From contig CANPWQ010000002.1 in the NCBI GenBank assembly GCA_947584965.1, positions 1 through 64,000 on the forward strand: DNA of 64,000 bases, in the 5' to 3' direction. Position numbers and translations under genes: made by a program. Below are positions 44,227 through 53,356 of this stretch, piece by piece; positions within the stretch are counted from its first letter, which is position 1; each line of letters opens with the position of its first letter. The notes beneath the pieces were generated by a model. It worked only from the letters and a program-made list of their open reading frames with translations, did no database searches and was not told where the DNA came from. Source of the DNA: Candidatus Gastranaerophilales bacterium (GTDB taxonomy: Bacteria > Cyanobacteriota > Vampirovibrionia > Gastranaerophilales > Gastranaerophilaceae).

Positions 44227-44283
44227 ATAAATCCTTAACAAACTAACATTTTCATTATACAATATATTTTAAGGTTTTTAAAT

Positions 44284-44976
44284 ATGCAAAAAGTAAGTAT
44301 AATAATTCCCGTATATAATGAAAAAGATACATTAAAACTTTTGTTGGAAAAAGTAGAAAATGCTGATTTTTGCGGGCTTGAAAAAGAAATAATTTTAACG
44401 GATGACGCCTCCACAGACGATACAACGGATATTATAAAAGAGTTTGAGGGCAAATACAAAATATTATTTCACTCAAAAAATCAAGGTAAAGGAGCTGCAA
44501 TAAGAACCTCATTAAAAGAAGCAACGGGGGATTTTATTATAATTCAAGACGCTGATTTAGAGTACTCACCCGACGATTATAATAAACTGCTTCCTCTGCT
44601 TATTAATAATGAAGCGGATGTTGTTTACGGCTCACGATTTATCAACGCCGAAAACAGCGGAAATTTTATATTAAAAAATAAGCTGGCAAATAAATTTTTA
44701 ACTTTGTTAACCAATATACTATACGGATGTGCTATAAGCGACATGGAAACCTGCTATAAAGCATTTAAAAAAGAATTAATACAATCAATAGAAATAAAAT
44801 CAGACCGATTTGATTTCGAGCCCGAAATAACCGCCAAATTAATGAAGAAAAAAGCAAGGATAAAAGAAGTTGCAATATCATACAACGGCAGAGCGCACAG
44901 CGAGGGTAAAAAAATTAATTGGAAAGACGGATTGCATGCAATCATTACTTTAATAAAGTACAAATTTACGGATTAA
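44284..44976 (+). CDS. Family 2 glycosyltransferase, polyprenyl-phosphate mannosyl/glucosyltransferase-like
   Basis: 230 residues. Related to dolichol-phosphate mannosyltransferase/DPM1-type enzymes: 'KVSIIIPVYNEKDTLKLLLE', 'IILTDDASTDDTTDIIKEFE', 'KNQGKGAAIRTSLKEATGDF' and 'IIQDADLEYSPDDYNKLLP' carry the GT-A and DXD features. No C-terminal membrane helices, so it is the short soluble form. It would charge a lipid carrier with sugar for envelope glycans. Divergent from the HD-GYP operon; ten bases before the VWA gene. Confidence 0.92.
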   Translation: MQKVSIIIPVYNEKDTLKLLLEKVENADFCGLEKEIILTDDASTDDTTDIIKEFEGKYKILFHSKNQGKGAAIRTSLKEATGDFIIIQDADLEYSPDDYNKLLPLLINNEADVVYGSRFINAENSGNFILKNKLANKFLTLLTNILYGCAISDMETCYKAFKKELIQSIEIKSDRFDFEPEITAKLMKKKARIKEVAISYNGRAHSEGKKINWKDGLHAIITLIKYKFTD

Positions 44977-44985
44977 GAGGCTGAT

Positions 44986-45897
44986 ATGAAAAAACTTATA
45001 ACAGTATTAATTGTAACAATGCTAGTAAGTTTAAGTGCATTTGCGCAAAAATACAAAGTAAATACGAGCGGAAAAGTAACAGCACCTAACGGGCAAACGC
45101 AAAACAGCAAACCTCAAAATCTTTACAATAATTATTACGGTCAGCAATATGTTGCTACAAGGCAGGCTGCAGCAGGAAATATCGGAACTGTTGAAATTGT
45201 CATGGATTACTCGGGGAGCATGTATAGCTGGATAGAAGCCGCAAAAAGCTATATGGCAGGAATAATATCACAACTCCCCCCGACAATTAAAACAGGGTTT
45301 AGAGTCTTTGGCCACGACGGCGGAAATAACCCGTATAATCCCATTATGGGTAAAGTAAAAGAAGTAGTAAAAAAGAAAGACGGAAGCTATAAAGTAAAAA
45401 GCGGAACAGAATCTTATTTAGGCAAAATAACAGGTTCATGCTCTGCTACCATGCAAGTAACACCGATAGCTTCAGATAACGCGGCGGCACTAAGCAGCGG
45501 AATGCGTTCGGTTCAACTGGGCGGTTCAACTCCGCTTACTTTGTCACTTGAACAAGCCGTAAAATACGATTTTAAAGGTATGGATACAACCTCGCCGAAA
45601 AAAATAATATTAATCACGGACGGCGGTGAAAACTGCGGAGGCGACCCGTGTGCATTTGCACGTGCATTAATGAAACAGCGCAAAGATATTGTAATTGACG
45701 TTGTTTTGGTTTCTTCAAGCTCTAATGCTTTAAGGTGCCTTGCAACAGAAACGGGCGGACATTTATATAACCCCGTTGATATAGGAAGTTTTATAAATGT
45801 AATAACCGATTCCATTCAAAATCCTGCGCCCGATACTCATGTTTATGTTGAAACGCAGCCTCAAAATGAACAGTATTATGAATATGTAAAAGATTAA
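44986..45897 (+). CDS. Secreted VWA-domain protein
   Basis: 303 residues. Signal peptide 'MKKLITVLIVTMLVSLSAFA'. Low-complexity linker (25-65), then a von Willebrand factor A domain (about 68-275). The metal-dependent adhesion site is intact: D-x-S-x-S in 'MDYSGSMYSW' (Asp about 74), Thr in 'GGSTPLTLSL' and Asp in 'LITDGGENCGGDPC'. Such domains bind partner proteins in the envelope. Its stop overlaps by four bases the convergent end of the envelope operon at 45894. Confidence 0.88.
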   Translation: MKKLITVLIVTMLVSLSAFAQKYKVNTSGKVTAPNGQTQNSKPQNLYNNYYGQQYVATRQAAAGNIGTVEIVMDYSGSMYSWIEAAKSYMAGIISQLPPTIKTGFRVFGHDGGNNPYNPIMGKVKEVVKKKDGSYKVKSGTESYLGKITGSCSATMQVTPIASDNAAALSSGMRSVQLGGSTPLTLSLEQAVKYDFKGMDTTSPKKIILITDGGENCGGDPCAFARALMKQRKDIVIDVVLVSSSSNALRCLATETGGHLYNPVDIGSFINVITDSIQNPAPDTHVYVETQPQNEQYYEYVKD

Positions 45898-46916
45898 CTT
45901 AAATCCACTTCAAAGTTAGAACCGAATTTTTTAACGGTTAATCTTAATGTTTCATTTTTATACCCCGCAGGCGGAGGATTAAAGGCAGGATGACGCATAA
46001 TTGCAGAATATACGGCGTCATTTAAACTGTCATTATCTGATTGTTTTGCAAAGGCTCTGTTGGTTAATTTACCCGATGAGTCTATTTTAAAAGTTATCAC
46101 GCAGGTTCCGTCACCTATAACATTAATAAAATTAATATCTGCGCTTATTTTATTTCTTAATGAAATTTTATATTGTAATAATTCTTTTTTTAATGCCGCA
46201 GTACTAACAGGGGTTTGAACAGGCGTTTGGGCTGGTATTTTTAAGTTGGGCAGTTGAGCCGAGGGCTGCGCCGATTGAGGTGCCGTTTTTTGCGGAATTG
46301 TTGGTTGCTGCTGTTTTGGTTTTTGAACTTGCCCCGTTGCAGGCTGTTGAGGTTTTGGCTGCGAGGAAGTTGATGTTGTGTTTACGGGCTTAACTGTTTT
46401 AGGCGCAGTTTTAGAAGGGTTAGTCTGCTGTTTTTTAACCTCTTTAGCCGTGTTTTTTGCAGTTTCCGTTTTTTTAGGCTGACTGGCTGTTTTAACGGGC
46501 TGTACGGGCTTTTGAACCTGTTCTGTTGCGGGCTTAGGAGCAAGATTTGTCAAAGTATCCACAAAAACCTGTTTTATTACTTTTGGAGCAGATTGATTTT
46601 CAACCGTAATATTTTCGTTTTTTACCTGTTGAGCTTCTTTTACTTCAGCGGTTTTAACTTCGCTTTTACTTTTGGAATTAATATTTTTTACCCCTACAAA
46701 AATTAAAGCGAAAAAAATCATTATGAAAATTATTGCACCGAGCAAAATATAAAATCTGTCATCTTTATTATCGGATGTAAGCTGATTTGTTTCTTCCCGC
46801 TGAACAGTTCTTTTAGGTGCGGTATTTATAATAATTTCTTCAAAAACATTGTTCCCACACTCGCAAAATTCGGGTTTTTCCTGATATTTTCTTCCGCAAT
46901 CACTGCATTTATACAT
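45894..46916 (-). CDS. Zinc ribbon-transmembrane-TonB/TolA-like fusion protein
   Basis: 340 residues. N-terminal zinc ribbon with cysteines 4, 7, 18 and 20 ('YKCSDCGRKYQEKPEFCECG'), one transmembrane helix (about 56-77), a 150-residue K/P/Q/T-rich spacer of the TonB type, and a C-terminal TonB/TolA-like domain (about 248-340) with 'GDGTCVITFKIDSSGKLTNR' and 'AVYSAIMRHPAFNPPPAGYK'. The ribbon would be cytoplasmic and the C-terminus periplasmic. Last gene of a four-gene operon; eight bases after its neighbour. No ExbB/ExbD or TolQ/TolR partner is seen nearby. Confidence 0.82.
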   Translation of the reverse strand: MYKCSDCGRKYQEKPEFCECGNNVFEEIIINTAPKRTVQREETNQLTSDNKDDRFYILLGAIIFIMIFFALIFVGVKNINSKSKSEVKTAEVKEAQQVKNENITVENQSAPKVIKQVFVDTLTNLAPKPATEQVQKPVQPVKTASQPKKTETAKNTAKEVKKQQTNPSKTAPKTVKPVNTTSTSSQPKPQQPATGQVQKPKQQQPTIPQKTAPQSAQPSAQLPNLKIPAQTPVQTPVSTAALKKELLQYKISLRNKISADINFINVIGDGTCVITFKIDSSGKLTNRAFAKQSDNDSLNDAVYSAIMRHPAFNPPPAGYKNETLRLTVKKFGSNFEVDLS

Positions 46917-46924
46917 TTTTTACC

Positions 46925-47740
46925 TTAATTTATTATCTTTTTTAATTTTTCAGTATCATTAAAATCCTGTGGCGTTGAATATTTAACCTGTTTTGATATT
47001 TTCCATGCTCCCTCTACGTTTGTTGTATATCTGTTTGAGCCCGAGGGGAAATTTAATATATCTTTACCCTGATAACTCCTTATTACAGGCGCAATATACT
47101 GTATCGCGTAAGGAGTATACATGGAATTTTCCGACCACGTCTTTACGTTTGATATTTTACCATACTTATCAACATCAAAAGAAAATTTAAAAATAATTCC
47201 CTCTTGAATCATAGGCAGTTTCACATCGCGCATAATTTGATTTTGAATATCCGAACGCCATTTATTCCACTTTATAATATCCTCGCTTTGTTCAATACTT
47301 TGATTGTTTTGAACTTGAATTCTTGTATCAATCGGAGGTACTTTATTTTCAATGGAATTAGTTTTTTTAATTTCCTGTTTTATAGGAGTTTGTTTTACCT
47401 CTTTAACAACTTTAGGCGCAACCTCCACAGGCTTTACATTTGTTTTTTTAACATCGGATTTTACCTGCACCGTTTGCCTAACAACTGTTTTATTGTCATT
47501 TTTTATTTGCTGATTAAGTTTTTTTTGAGGCACTTCCTGTTTAATTGTATCAACCGTTTTGTTTATAACTTCAACAGACCTTTCAACCACAGGTTTAGAT
47601 GCTTCTTCTTCATTTATAGCTATTTGATATTCAGAGTTATATATAAGTATATTTTTGTGCATTTGAGGCTTAACGGCACACAATACTATTGTTAAAACAA
47701 CTAAAATAACTATTAATCCAATAAAAAAAGCTCTTTGCAC
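46925..47740 (-). CDS. TonB/TolA-like membrane-anchored protein
   Basis: 271 residues. N-terminal signal anchor (about 4-24), long charged K/V/Q/T-rich spacer (45-150) and a C-terminal alpha/beta domain 'WRSDIQNQIMRDVKLPMIQE' ... 'FSFDVDKYGKISNVKTWSEN' that resembles the TonB/TolA C-terminal fold. It is a paralogue in build, not in close sequence, of the zinc-ribbon protein that follows. Starts three bases after the eight-helix membrane protein, so the two are coupled. Confidence 0.78.
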   Translation of the reverse strand: MQRAFFIGLIVILVVLTIVLCAVKPQMHKNILIYNSEYQIAINEEEASKPVVERSVEVINKTVDTIKQEVPQKKLNQQIKNDNKTVVRQTVQVKSDVKKTNVKPVEVAPKVVKEVKQTPIKQEIKKTNSIENKVPPIDTRIQVQNNQSIEQSEDIIKWNKWRSDIQNQIMRDVKLPMIQEGIIFKFSFDVDKYGKISNVKTWSENSMYTPYAIQYIAPVIRSYQGKDILNFPSGSNRYTTNVEGAWKISKQVKYSTPQDFNDTEKLKKIIN

Positions 47741-47743
47741 AAT

Positions 47744-49360
47744 TTATCTTTCTATTTTAGCCAATAATTCATTACCCGATTCAATTTCAAATTTGAGTTT
47801 TGAGAGCATATAAGTTTCCGCAATTAAAAGCGCGGTAGGCACAAGCGCACCTAAAAAGCTCAACACCATGCCCGAAATCTCGCTGCCCATTTCCTGCATA
47901 AAATATGAAATATTCATGGTAAATTCTATTAAAATAACACAAAGTCCGATAATAAAAGACCTGCGCATATCGGTATCAATTCTTTTTACACCCTGCAAAC
48001 CGTATATTTCAACACCGTGCTGAAGATAATTACTAAATCCGTCATTCTTTATTACATTGGATGCCTGTATTTTCTTACTGCATAAAAATCCGTTAACAAA
48101 CATAAAGAATGCAAAAATAATCATTAAAGAAGCCAGAGTTAAGAATACGGGGCTGAATTTTAAACTTGAAATTCTAACCCACCCCGCAGCTTCGGGGAAA
48201 CACATTGCAAGAGTATTAGATACCCCGTAAGCAAGAAAAGGTGCGGTAAGCACTCCAAGCAATATCTCGCCTGCCGATTTTAATTGTAAATTAAAGAGAG
48301 TATCTTTTATATTGTTAATCTTTGAATTGGTTAAAGAATTAATATACATTTCAATCCAGTGGCGATACTCTCTTACAACCGCTTCAAAATCTTCTCTGTA
48401 CTCATATTTATTAAGCTCTTTAGAAATTTCTACGTTATTATTTTTATAATAACCGCAGGCAACAGCAAGCGTTACCCCGACAACAGTATAAAATAATGAC
48501 ATAAATACCGCAAAAAACGGCATTGACTCGGGTGTTAAATAGTAAAGTAAATTTATTAAATATATTCCGCAAAACAGTATTGTTGAAAATCCGAGCATAA
48601 GTTTTTCACCGATTTTATTGGTTACGGATGAGGAGTTTATTTTGTTTTGAAAATATAAGAAAACTCCCTGTTTTAAAACAAGCCCTGCCGCATATATTAA
48701 CGCAGAAAATACCAAGATAATTTTAACATTAATAGGCATGTGAATTATATTTTCAGCCTGTTTAAGTTCAAGCCCCGCAAAATAATTTGCACATCCGAAT
48801 GCCAATATTACTGAAACCAGTAATAAAGCTATATGAAGCACTATTCCCGCTTTTGAATTCATTGATAATTTGCGGGTTAAGTCGTTTATATGATAGTAAA
48901 CTTGTTTAGTAATAGCAACGCGGGCTGCTTCAATTTCGGATTTTCTTTTTTCAAGTTTTAATTTAGCCGAAGCATTAACTTTATTTCCGTATACATCCGC
49001 AACATCAGCCTCGGTAAACTTTTCAGCTTCAAGTTTAACATTATTACTTTCCGGCTTTATTTTAACAGAGGGAGCATTTAATTTTATCTGAATGAAATCA
49101 TCGGAATCTTTAACCAAAAGCCTGCAAGTTTTATCAACATCCAATGTTTCGGGCAGCGGTTCACCTTTAAATAAAATCTTATCACAGTGAAATTGATTTA
49201 ATACCGTGCATTTATTTGTTTTTTCATCGTATTTAACGGTAAGCATATAATTAAAACCGAAGTCGGCAAGGTAATCATAACCTTCTTTAGATGAAATATT
49301 AACAAGCTCTTTATCATTAAAAGTTTTTTCGGAATTTTTAGTAACTATGGTAAATGCCAT
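47744..49360 (-). CDS. Eight-helix membrane protein with N-terminal soluble domain, unknown family
   Basis: 538 residues. Residues 1-100 are beta-rich and resemble an FHA-like or other small soluble fold (weak). A charged helix (about 125-165) leads into eight predicted transmembrane segments (about 170-510), arranged as two groups of four with a long cytoplasmic helical loop near 310-370. I do not recognise the family. Second gene of the envelope operon. It could be the membrane motor or scaffold of that system, analogous to ExbB/TolQ, but has no sequence resemblance to them that I can see. Confidence 0.8.
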   Translation of the reverse strand: MAFTIVTKNSEKTFNDKELVNISSKEGYDYLADFGFNYMLTVKYDEKTNKCTVLNQFHCDKILFKGEPLPETLDVDKTCRLLVKDSDDFIQIKLNAPSVKIKPESNNVKLEAEKFTEADVADVYGNKVNASAKLKLEKRKSEIEAARVAITKQVYYHINDLTRKLSMNSKAGIVLHIALLLVSVILAFGCANYFAGLELKQAENIIHMPINVKIILVFSALIYAAGLVLKQGVFLYFQNKINSSSVTNKIGEKLMLGFSTILFCGIYLINLLYYLTPESMPFFAVFMSLFYTVVGVTLAVACGYYKNNNVEISKELNKYEYREDFEAVVREYRHWIEMYINSLTNSKINNIKDTLFNLQLKSAGEILLGVLTAPFLAYGVSNTLAMCFPEAAGWVRISSLKFSPVFLTLASLMIIFAFFMFVNGFLCSKKIQASNVIKNDGFSNYLQHGVEIYGLQGVKRIDTDMRRSFIIGLCVILIEFTMNISYFMQEMGSEISGMVLSFLGALVPTALLIAETYMLSKLKFEIESGNELLAKIER

Positions 49361-49369
49361 TGATATCTC

Positions 49370-50413
49370 CTAGTAGTTAATAACAACATCAACATCCTTT
49401 TTTAAGACAACCTGTACTTGAGTATAAGCAGGAATTTCCGCATCAATACCTTTTTCGGCAGCACCCATAATAGCTGCGCCGCCACCGCCGATACCTGCAC
49501 CTATTGCAGCGCCTTGCCATACATCAGATCCGCTCCCACCGAGCAAGCCGAATAATGCCCCGAGTGCAGCACCAGTCACAGCTGCAACCGCAACACTGCT
49601 GACTTTTTCTTTTACAACACCCTCATTTGTTACGTTAAATTCTACTTCTTTTGTTAGAATGTCATAAACTTTTCCCTCGGGAGTAGTTAATTTATCAAAT
49701 ACCAACTCAACAAGCCCGTTTCGCATACCTATTTGAGCCCCGTGCGCTTTAACTATCCGTCCCTCCAATAAACTTCCCTGCTGCGCTATTACATGATTAT
49801 CAACAGTTTTCCAATCCGCCTGTAACACACCTGCGACCCTGTCACCTACACTCGCAGTAGCCGTATTTATTGCATTTTGAATATATATATCAAGCGTATC
49901 CCCTTTTCCTGTTTTACCTACAAACCCCTTTAAAGTAGTAGATGATTTAGGCGTATTAACGGATTGCACGGTTTGAACCTGCGGTTTTAGGTCTTCAAAT
50001 GAGTATGTTTTTTTCTCGCCCGTTAATGTTCTTTGAGCTATACTTGCAAAATTTTGGAGTAATTGCTCATTTTCTCTTTCTTCACAGTTTAAATCGCGAG
50101 TCTTAAAATACTTAATTATTGCCCTATTTACATTCTTTTTGGAGTTATTTGAATTGTAGTAATAATACAAATTATTTCCGTCTTGCTCTAAAACTATTAT
50201 TGAATAATTTTCAGGTTTTTCATTTGATACCGCATAATAAGGATTTTTCTTTTTCATTGTATATTCTTTTTCGGTTAAAACATTCTCAACCAGCTTGGCA
50301 GCGGAAGACCTGTTAACATTTTCAACATAATACAATTTAGTCAACGCAAAACATGGACTTACATTTAAAAACATAAATAAAATTGATATAAAAACCGCAA
50401 AATACTTTTTCAT
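49370..50413 (-). CDS. Periplasmic protein with TrbI/VirB10-like core and glycine zipper
   Basis: 347 residues. Signal peptide 'MKKYFAVFISILFMFLNVSPCFA'. Residues 25-150 are a unique beta/alpha region. About 160-260 reads like the TrbI/VirB10 C-terminal barrel: 'HVIAQQGSLLEGRIVKAHGA' then 'MRNGLVELVFDKLTTPEGKV'. After that comes a glycine-zipper segment (about 270-325, 'TGAALGALFGLLGGSGSDVW') that could insert in a membrane. First gene of the operon, with GAGG before the ATG. A channel or lid in the outer envelope is possible. Confidence 0.78.
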   Translation of the reverse strand: MKKYFAVFISILFMFLNVSPCFALTKLYYVENVNRSSAAKLVENVLTEKEYTMKKKNPYYAVSNEKPENYSIIVLEQDGNNLYYYYNSNNSKKNVNRAIIKYFKTRDLNCEERENEQLLQNFASIAQRTLTGEKKTYSFEDLKPQVQTVQSVNTPKSSTTLKGFVGKTGKGDTLDIYIQNAINTATASVGDRVAGVLQADWKTVDNHVIAQQGSLLEGRIVKAHGAQIGMRNGLVELVFDKLTTPEGKVYDILTKEVEFNVTNEGVVKEKVSSVAVAAVTGAALGALFGLLGGSGSDVWQGAAIGAGIGGGGAAIMGAAEKGIDAEIPAYTQVQVVLKKDVDVVINY

Positions 50414-50540
50414 TATTTACCTCAACTCGTATAAATAAATTATTCAAATTTACTTACATTATACAATAACTAAGTCGGCTGTAAAAGTATATTCTAAAAG
50501 ACACTGCCTAAAGGGATGAAAAGCACTGTTTAAAGATTTA

Positions 50541-50775
50541 TATCTGAATTGGTTTAAAATTGTCCGAAAAAATTTCGCGATAAGCAACGTGAGCGAAATT
50601 TTGGAGTGACAACTTTAAAAGGTGAGCACTTGACGGCGACGATGAGCGGAATTTCGGACGGACACAAGTCCGGTAAGCGAGGGTAAAGCGAGTGCAAGAC
50701 GAAGTCGAGCGAGCGACTATCCCGAGCGAAAAGAAATTTCAAGACAGTCGGCGGCAAAGTGCGACACTAGATTTG
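50541..50775. repeat. GC-rich structured intergenic element before the large autotransporter
   Basis: In the 370-base gap between two divergent genes, bases 50541-50775 are far richer in G and C than the flanks. Local inverted repeats: aaaatttcgc (50569-50578) / gcgaaatttt (50593-50602), cggac (50655-50659) / gtccg (50668-50672), and agtcg (50703-50707) / cgact (50714-50718). The recurrent gcgag words recall the core of the 147-nt repeat, but the two do not align. The first 120 bases of the gap, 50414-50540, show nothing notable. Confidence 0.6.
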
Positions 50776-50785
50776 GAAAAAAATT

Positions 50786-53356
50786 ATGCCGTTAAAAAGA
50801 ATTATTTTAGTGCTAATTCTTTTGCTAAATATACAAATAAGCGCTTTTGGAGTTGAAGTAAATAACTATGATGAGCTGATAGAAAATCTGTCAGTACCCG
50901 AGGGAGACAGCGAAATACAATTAAATTCCGATATGGAAGCAAATTGTGCCATAGGCTGCCCCGCTAAAAAAAGTGTGACGCTAAACGGACAAGGTCACAC
51001 AATAAACGGCTGCGGGTGCTCAGGGTTTATTTTGGAAGAAAATCAATCAATGAATTTAACGGATATAACGGTAAAAGATTTCCACAGCAAAAAGGGCGGA
51101 GTTGTTAATAACAGTTCAGGCTGTCATATTGATACTTTAAACGGAAATTTTATTGAAAACTCATCGGAAGAAGACGGAGGCGTTATTTTAAACAGCTCTA
51201 ATATCGCGGAAGTAAAGGGAGAGTTTAATAATAACAGCGCGTACAATAACGGCGGGGCCATTTATAACGACGGAACAATAAACTCTCTTTCGGGAAGTTT
51301 TAACAATAATTCAACTGAAAAAAGCACGGGCGGGGCAATATGTAATTTTGGCAACATAAAAGAAACAAATGCTTATTTTAAAGGCAATCAATCTCATGAG
51401 GGAATAGGCGGAGCTATTTATAACTTCTCAAATATGGGCAAAATTGAAAGCAATTTTGAAGATAATTCGGCAGCTGCAGGCGGCGGCGCTATTATGAATT
51501 TAGGTTCTATTGACAGTATAAAAGGCGACTTTAGGGGGAATTATACAACCGAAAGCGGGGATTATATAGGTGGTGGCGCTATTATGAACTACGGCAGTAT
51601 TAATAAATTATCGGGAAATTTTGAAAACAACACTTCACAGGGCAGGGGCGGAGCTATTTATAATTTCGGAGGCACGGTTAAATTAACATCGGATGAGCAA
51701 GAAATAACATTTTCGGGCAACACGGATATGACAGGCTCTAACGCTATACATAACGATAACGGAACGGTATATCTTAATGCGGGTGCTTATGATATTACTG
51801 TTAACGATAAAATATCAGGCGGGAATACAAGTTATTACAAGAACTCAAATATAAACATTAATCAAAACGGAAGCGGAAATGTTATTTTAACTAACGAGGT
51901 ATCGGGAAATGCAATAAATATGTACGGCGGAGTATTAAAGCCTATTCAAAATTCTGACGGCACAAGCTATGGTAATTTTGACAATACCGTTGATTTTAAT
52001 TACTACGGCGGAACTGTTGATTTAAGAGATGACAGTATTCATAATACAAATTTCGGAAATTTGACCCTGTATAAAAATATGGATTTGAAACTTGACGGAA
52101 GTTTTGAAGAACCGACTGTTGATACATTTAGCGCAGATTCATTTAATTCCAACGGTTTTAATATTGATATTTCGGATATAAAACTAATGACAACAACGGA
52201 TGTGAAAAGATTTACAGTAGCACCGATAAGTGATGAAACCGAGCAAAGCGTATATGAATTATTAAAAGACTCAATAATTTACACGGCAGGTGATGTTGTT
52301 AATTCTCCCGTTTATAAATATCATACGTACTACGACAAAGAAAACGGATTAATTGTTTTTGAAAGACTTGAGGGCGTTGATATATATAACCCCGCCATAT
52401 ATGTATCGCAAGTAGCGGCACAATTAGGCGGGTATTTAACTCAATTAAATTCTTATGAAGAAGCGTTTAGAAAAATGGATATGTATATGCTTTTAACAAA
52501 TAAACAAAGGCTTTCATTAAAATTCCGCAACAGATATGCCGCGACAAATATGGTGTTAACTTCTCAAATAGAACAAATTGACAATAAATGCGCGTGGTTT
52601 CGCCCGTATACAATACTTGAAAGAGTACCGTTAAAAAGAGGAGTAAGAGTATCTAATGTAGCCTACGGGTCTTTTTTCGGGCTGGAGTCTGATGTAATAA
52701 CGCTGAAACGGAATTGGAATTTAATATGGGGCCCGTATTTTGCTTATAACGGTTCACATCAAGCCTTTAACGGCAACAGTATTTACCAAAACGGAGGCAC
52801 GATAGGCGCTGTATCAATGGCATACAAAAATAATTTTTTTACGGGGTTAACTGCAAATGTAAGCTCCAACGGGTGCGAAGCAAATACAATGTACGGCAGT
52901 GAAAACTTCGGTATGTTTATGACGGGTGTTGCTTCTAAAACAGGGTATAATTGGGAATTAAACGAGGGGCAATTTATTATTCAGCCAAACTACCTTATGT
53001 CATACACTCTTGTAAATACTTTTAATTATAAAAATGCCGCAAATGTATATATAGACCCTAAGCCTTTGCAGGCAATGCAAATAGCACCGGGGGTTCAAAT
53101 TTTCGGAAATCTTAAAAACCATTGGCAGCCTTATATCAACGCATATTTTGTTTGGAATATTGCCGATAAAGCTAAAATCAAGGCAAATGATATAACAATC
53201 CCCGCTTTAAGCGTTAAACCGTTTGTTTTATACGGTGCAGGTGTCAGAAAAATATGGAGTGAAAGATTTTCGGGTTTTACTCAAACTTATGTTACCCACG
53301 GCGGAAGAAACGGAGTCGGCATTAATTTTGCTCTTCGCGTAAAAGTCGGAAAATAA
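50786..53356 (+). CDS. Autotransporter adhesin-like protein with beta-helix passenger
   Basis: 856 residues. Signal peptide (1-22). The passenger (about 30-330) is a beta helix of about 31-35-residue repeats, each with 'NNGGAIYN' or 'GGGAIMN' turns. A linker leads to 'QLGGYLTQLNSYEEAFRKMD' and then the barrel (about 590-856), whose strands match the short autotransporter at 37258 nearly one for one (e.g. 'AYNGSHQAFNGNSIYQNGGT'). The passenger would be exposed on the cell surface as adhesin or enzyme. The 3' end overlaps the convergent cstA gene by 35 bases. Confidence 0.9.
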   Translation: MPLKRIILVLILLLNIQISAFGVEVNNYDELIENLSVPEGDSEIQLNSDMEANCAIGCPAKKSVTLNGQGHTINGCGCSGFILEENQSMNLTDITVKDFHSKKGGVVNNSSGCHIDTLNGNFIENSSEEDGGVILNSSNIAEVKGEFNNNSAYNNGGAIYNDGTINSLSGSFNNNSTEKSTGGAICNFGNIKETNAYFKGNQSHEGIGGAIYNFSNMGKIESNFEDNSAAAGGGAIMNLGSIDSIKGDFRGNYTTESGDYIGGGAIMNYGSINKLSGNFENNTSQGRGGAIYNFGGTVKLTSDEQEITFSGNTDMTGSNAIHNDNGTVYLNAGAYDITVNDKISGGNTSYYKNSNININQNGSGNVILTNEVSGNAINMYGGVLKPIQNSDGTSYGNFDNTVDFNYYGGTVDLRDDSIHNTNFGNLTLYKNMDLKLDGSFEEPTVDTFSADSFNSNGFNIDISDIKLMTTTDVKRFTVAPISDETEQSVYELLKDSIIYTAGDVVNSPVYKYHTYYDKENGLIVFERLEGVDIYNPAIYVSQVAAQLGGYLTQLNSYEEAFRKMDMYMLLTNKQRLSLKFRNRYAATNMVLTSQIEQIDNKCAWFRPYTILERVPLKRGVRVSNVAYGSFFGLESDVITLKRNWNLIWGPYFAYNGSHQAFNGNSIYQNGGTIGAVSMAYKNNFFTGLTANVSSNGCEANTMYGSENFGMFMTGVASKTGYNWELNEGQFIIQPNYLMSYTLVNTFNYKNAANVYIDPKPLQAMQIAPGVQIFGNLKNHWQPYINAYFVWNIADKAKIKANDITIPALSVKPFVLYGAGVRKIWSERFSGFTQTYVTHGGRNGVGINFALRVKVGK

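Noticed and set aside
50554-50757. Minus-strand open frame of 67 codons inside the GC-rich element
   Set aside because: It arises from the structured, GC-rich repeat block, has no ribosome site, and its product is Cys/Arg/Leu-rich without domain character.
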